Shown here: piece after piece, positions 2,627 through 5,289 of the stretch
Layout of the letters: each line of letters begins with the position of its first letter
Numbering within the stretch: position 1 is the stretch's first letter
DNA from: Clostridia bacterium
GTDB lineage: Bacteria > Bacillota_A > Clostridia > Christensenellales > UBA1242
DNA: 5,289 nucleotides
Assembly (NCBI GenBank): GCA_028701635.1
Contig: JAQVQJ010000096.1
Coordinates: forward strand, 1-5,289
Reading direction: 5' to 3'
Made by a program: the position numbers and the translations under genes
Notes under the pieces: generated by a model
Told to the model about the DNA's origin: nothing
Databases searched by the model: none
Seen by the model: only the letters and a program-made list of their open reading frames with translations

Positions 2627-5289
2627 ATGGAGTTGAAAAAACTGAATAATCTTGAAAGTACTAATTTTTATAATTCAAAACTTAAATCTGAAAAAATAAA
2701 AATCATTGATGCGTTTAATGAAATGCGTTTCAGGAGTTTTTTAGAGTATTGCAATTTTTGTGGGATGGAGTATGTTAAAGAAATAACATCAGTTGATATT
2801 GTTGCCTTCAAATCAAAATATAATTCAAATCCTGAATTACTGAATTTAATAAAAGAAAGAATTAAATTATTGAATGGCGAAAACAGTTTTGAGAATGAAA
2901 AAACGCAGAAATTAATCAATAATATTGAACATGAAAAATCATTTTTTAAAAAAAAATGCGTTAATTATCCCATAAACAAAAAGAAAATTGATATTAGGAA
3001 TCTGAAGATGTCTGTCAGAACAAGAAATTGTCTTGGGCGATCAAACATAAATACTTTAGATGATTTATTAAAAGCAGATGATAATTATCTTATTGGTATA
3101 AAAAATTTTGGAGAGAAGAGTTTTAATGAAATAAAAAAAATTATTTCATCGCCGTTATCTCATGTAATTAATTTAAAAGAAATTGAAGAATTATCAAAAA
3201 ATGATATTGAATTAGATAATATTGAAGAATTAAGAAAATCAATAGAGAATTTCCTTTTTTCTAACGATATAGAAATAGCTACTGAAAATTATCATGAAGA
3301 AGAGATAGAGATTATTAATAAAGTCATAAATGCTGTTAGTATTGCTAATAAGGATATTTGTGCGAGTGCATATCTTAAACCGACTAATTCACAATACATT
3401 ATTAGTATGTGTAGAGTATATTTCAATAATGTAGAAAAAACAAAAATTGTATTAAATTTATATGAAAAAATTCCCATGAAACGAAAAAAAAATAAAATAT
3501 CGCCATACGTAATAGCTTATTCAAAAATATTTAAAGTCGAACAGAGTTCATTTGATTTTTTAATTAAATTTGAACTTATTGAAGAAATTGAGAAAGAAAT
3601 ATTTCAAATATTAATTAACGAAAATAACAATTCTTTAATACAAGATTTTCTGTCTTGGTTGTCTTTTGATTTAAATGCGATATTCGAAAAAATTGAAAAA
3701 AGTATTTTTAGAAATGAAAGAAGTAAAGAAATTATTAAATCTCGAGCAAATGATGAAACGCTTGAATATATTGGTAAAAAATGTTCATTAACAAGAGAAA
3801 GAGTAAGACAAATTGAAAAAAATGTTCAAGTGCTTTTTGATTGTAATAATAATCGCAACTTAAAAATACATTTATTAATATTTGCAGAAAATAATAGAGA
3901 AGAAATATTGACTGTAAAAGATATCAAAGATACACTTAATGAATTGTCCGAAATGGATAAAAACACATTAATTTATTTAATGAAAAAATCTCACACTTCA
4001 TACTGTTTCTACAATAAAGATTTGTCAATATTTCATTTTGGTAAAAATAATGATTTTTTAAATGAGTTGACCAAATTATCTGAATTGCCGAATATAATGC
4101 TAATAGAAAAACTTGATTTGGAAATAAAAAAAATTGCCTTAGAAACTGAAATTTCTGAAAAATTGATAGTAATATTATCGGAAAAAATGTTTAAAAGAAC
4201 TGGAGAAATTGCATATAAAGGTAGACTAACATTGTCTGCCATGTACGAGATTATATTGCACAAGTATTATCCTTACGGACTTAAAGTATTTGATGATAAT
4301 GAGATTCAGAGATTCAAAGAAAAATTAATAGAATTTTTCGGAAACGAAAAATTGTCAATAACTAATAGATCTTTAGCTATAAGAATAACCGATTTAGGTT
4401 TGTTATGCGATAGGGGAACATATATTCACGAAGATTATATAAATGTTGATGAAAAAATAATTGATAAAATTATCAAATACATTAATAATAGTGAAAGAGA
4501 TGTTATTAGTTACTTGGAATTGTTTGAGTACTTTAAAAATGATCTGATGAATAATTCAAATATAACAAATCGATATTTTTTACAAGGCATACTAAGATTA
4601 AAATTGAAAAATAAATTCTATTTTAATCGTGATTATATTTCAAAACAACCAAATTTAAATTTATCAACGGAAATAAATGAGTATATCATGAAGAATGAAG
4701 AAGTTACAAAAGCAAATTTATTAATAGAATTTGATGGAATGTCTGATGCAATGTTAATTCAAAATATTCTACGTTGCCCACAAATAATTCTTTATGGTAG
4801 TTCAAAATTTATGCATGCATCTAAACTGAATATTGAAGAAAAAGATAGTGAAATTAAGAATTTTATTAAATTACAAATAAATAATGAACCAACTTCAGCT
4901 AGTAAATTACTTGAAATTATGTGTTTAAGCCATTATGAATTTCTTGCGAGAAACAAAATAAATTCACCTTCAAAACTTTTCGGAATTTTGAAATATTTAT
5001 TTCCAAATGAATTTAGTTTTTCGAGACCATTTATTGCATGCCTTGGTCAAAAAGATTTAACTAATTTATCAGCATTAAAAGCACAACTTAAAAATGTTGA
5101 TAAGATTGAAATAACAGAAATAGTAAGAATATGCGAAAAGTATCATATTAAATTTCCAAGCCTTGCTATTATGATAAGATTACTACAAGATGATTACATT
5201 AGAGTTGGAAGTAATCTCCTTGTACATGTATCTAAGTTTATATTATCAGATTACTCAATAACTCAGATAAGAAACAATCTTTTCGATAA
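2627..5289 (+). CDS. Large alpha-CTD plus sigma region 4 protein, C-terminus cut off
   Basis: One frame is open from ATG 2627 through 887 full codons to the window edge, where it is cut inside a codon; the end is missing. Visible layout: residues 34-82, a degenerate helix-hairpin-helix-like segment; about 120-174, a domain like the RNA polymerase alpha C-terminal domain; 177-364, helical and charged, unassigned; about 365-405, a sigma-70 region 4 helix-turn-helix; 406-887, apparent tandem 68-residue modules. No signal peptide or membrane segment is seen, so it is probably cytoplasmic and DNA-bound. It starts ten bases after the ydbC stop without a clear ribosome binding site, so reinitiation after ydbC is plausible. 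An in-frame stop at 2606-2608 prevents a longer start. GC is about 18-27% in sampled lines, far below abiE, suggesting separate origin. Likely a transcription regulator; target and role are unknown. Similar large proteins are usually labelled only by their sigma-like or alpha-CTD part. Confidence 0.9.
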   Translation, partial: MELKKLNNLESTNFYNSKLKSEKIKIIDAFNEMRFRSFLEYCNFCGMEYVKEITSVDIVAFKSKYNSNPELLNLIKERIKLLNGENSFENEKTQKLINNIEHEKSFFKKKCVNYPINKKKIDIRNLKMSVRTRNCLGRSNINTLDDLLKADDNYLIGIKNFGEKSFNEIKKIISSPLSHVINLKEIEELSKNDIELDNIEELRKSIENFLFSNDIEIATENYHEEEIEIINKVINAVSIANKDICASAYLKPTNSQYIISMCRVYFNNVEKTKIVLNLYEKIPMKRKKNKISPYVIAYSKIFKVEQSSFDFLIKFELIEEIEKEIFQILINENNNSLIQDFLSWLSFDLNAIFEKIEKSIFRNERSKEIIKSRANDETLEYIGKKCSLTRERVRQIEKNVQVLFDCNNNRNLKIHLLIFAENNREEILTVKDIKDTLNELSEMDKNTLIYLMKKSHTSYCFYNKDLSIFHFGKNNDFLNELTKLSELPNIMLIEKLDLEIKKIALETEISEKLIVILSEKMFKRTGEIAYKGRLTLSAMYEIILHKYYPYGLKVFDDNEIQRFKEKLIEFFGNEKLSITNRSLAIRITDLGLLCDRGTYIHEDYINVDEKIIDKIIKYINNSERDVISYLELFEYFKNDLMNNSNITNRYFLQGILRLKLKNKFYFNRDYISKQPNLNLSTEINEYIMKNEEVTKANLLIEFDGMSDAMLIQNILRCPQIILYGSSKFMHASKLNIEEKDSEIKNFIKLQINNEPTSASKLLEIMCLSHYEFLARNKINSPSKLFGILKYLFPNEFSFSRPFIACLGQKDLTNLSALKAQLKNVDKIEITEIVRICEKYHIKFPSLAIMIRLLQDDYIRVGSNLLVHVSKFILSDYSITQIRNNLFD
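2984..3148 (+). other. Alpha-CTD-like DNA-binding domain (residues 120-174)
   Basis: The segment LKMSVRTRNCLGR (126-138) followed by KNFGEKSFNEIKKII (159-173) matches the RNA polymerase alpha C-terminal domain. Aligned by eye with E. coli alpha, the DNA-contact set is kept: R131 for R265, N134 for N268, C135 for C269, G162 for G296, K164 for K298, S165 for S299 and E168 for E302. In alpha these residues grip the minor groove of AT-rich UP elements. Retention of all seven suggests real DNA binding instead of a structural relic. Confidence 0.85.
3719..3841 (+). other. Sigma-70 region 4-like helix-turn-helix (residues 365-405)
   Basis: ETLEYIGKKCSLTRERVRQIEK (377-398) is a clear match to sigma region 4.2, which reads the promoter -35 box. 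The first helix is TLEYIGKKC and the recognition helix is TRERVRQIE. R390, E391, R394 and Q395 correspond to E. coli sigma-70 R584, E585, R588 and Q589, the residues facing the -35 element. Sigma regions 2 and 3 are not seen, so it cannot by itself melt a promoter like a normal sigma factor. Confidence 0.88.
3842..5287 (+). other. Apparent tandem ~68-residue modules (residues 406-887)
   Basis: A short motif of two or three aromatic or hydrophobic residues, a polar step, then a YI/LS/FI pair recurs: CFYNKDLS (460-467), IAYKGRLT (528-535), YIHEDYI (599-605), YFNRDYI (665-671), FMHASKL (728-734), SFSRPFI (797-803) and LVHVSKFI (865-872). Equivalent positions fall at 464, 532, 602, 668, 731, 800 and 868, a spacing of 63-70. 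Each is preceded by helices such as SLAIMIRLLQDDYIRVG, which fits the helix-turn-helix then beta-wing order of winged-helix domains. The alignment is by eye, and the second and sixth copies are the weakest. Confidence 0.5.

Noticed and set aside
2668..2919. Minus-strand reading frame within the long gene; likewise 3292-3477 and 4033-4263
   Set aside because: These are antisense to the long plus-strand frame with its recognisable domains and arise from its AT-rich codons.
3719..3841. Reading the long protein as a true sigma factor
   Set aside because: Only region 4 is recognisable; no region 2 needed for -10 recognition and melting is seen, and the alpha-CTD and repeat tail are not sigma features.
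5287..5289. TAA at the last three bases as the stop of the long gene
   Set aside because: The gene's codons begin at 5282, 5285 and 5288, so this TAA is out of frame. Checking the phase at each sequence line showed no shift, so the gene is open at the window edge.

Overview
The window looks like chromosomal or integrated mobile DNA from a low-GC Gram-positive bacterium (Bacillota, probably Clostridia-like). The basis is strong AGGAGG-type ribosome binding sites, near-consensus promoters, a YdbC/PC4-like gene of the type known from Bacillota, and an AbiE toxin-antitoxin pair. Species cannot be fixed from the sequence.

Bases 1-1823 hold a self-contained type IV toxin-antitoxin cassette. A long interrupted hairpin (69-121) is followed by a control region with a textbook sigma-A promoter (190-218). 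That promoter is bracketed by two copies of a 39-base direct repeat (149-187 and 224-262), the first of which ends in a perfect 20-base palindrome. Next come abiEi (antitoxin/repressor, 275-874) and abiEii (nucleotidyltransferase toxin, 874-1770), coupled through a one-base TGATG overlap, and then a strong intrinsic terminator (1788-1823).

Bases 1824-2394 hold a small two-helix membrane protein on the minus strand (1864-2091) and an intergenic stretch. The intergenic stretch carries a candidate minus-strand promoter, a perfect 12-bp inverted repeat with extra outer arms (2208-2259), and an extended -10 promoter inside an 8-bp inverted repeat (2341-2362).

Bases 2395-5289 hold the most interesting part: a likely two-gene operon. 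The first gene is ydbC, a 73-residue PC4-like single-stranded DNA-binding protein. Ten bases later starts a very AT-rich reading frame that stays open to the end of the window (2627-5289, at least 887 residues). Its product combines a domain resembling the RNA polymerase alpha-subunit C-terminal domain, with the known DNA-contact residues kept, a sigma-70 region 4 helix-turn-helix with the TRERxRQIE recognition motif intact, and a long tail that appears to hold about seven repeats of roughly 68 residues, probably winged-helix-like. It thus joins in one chain the two promoter-reading modules of bacterial RNA polymerase, next to a PC4-type protein. I know of no characterised function for this arrangement, and it is the best candidate for an undescribed system here.
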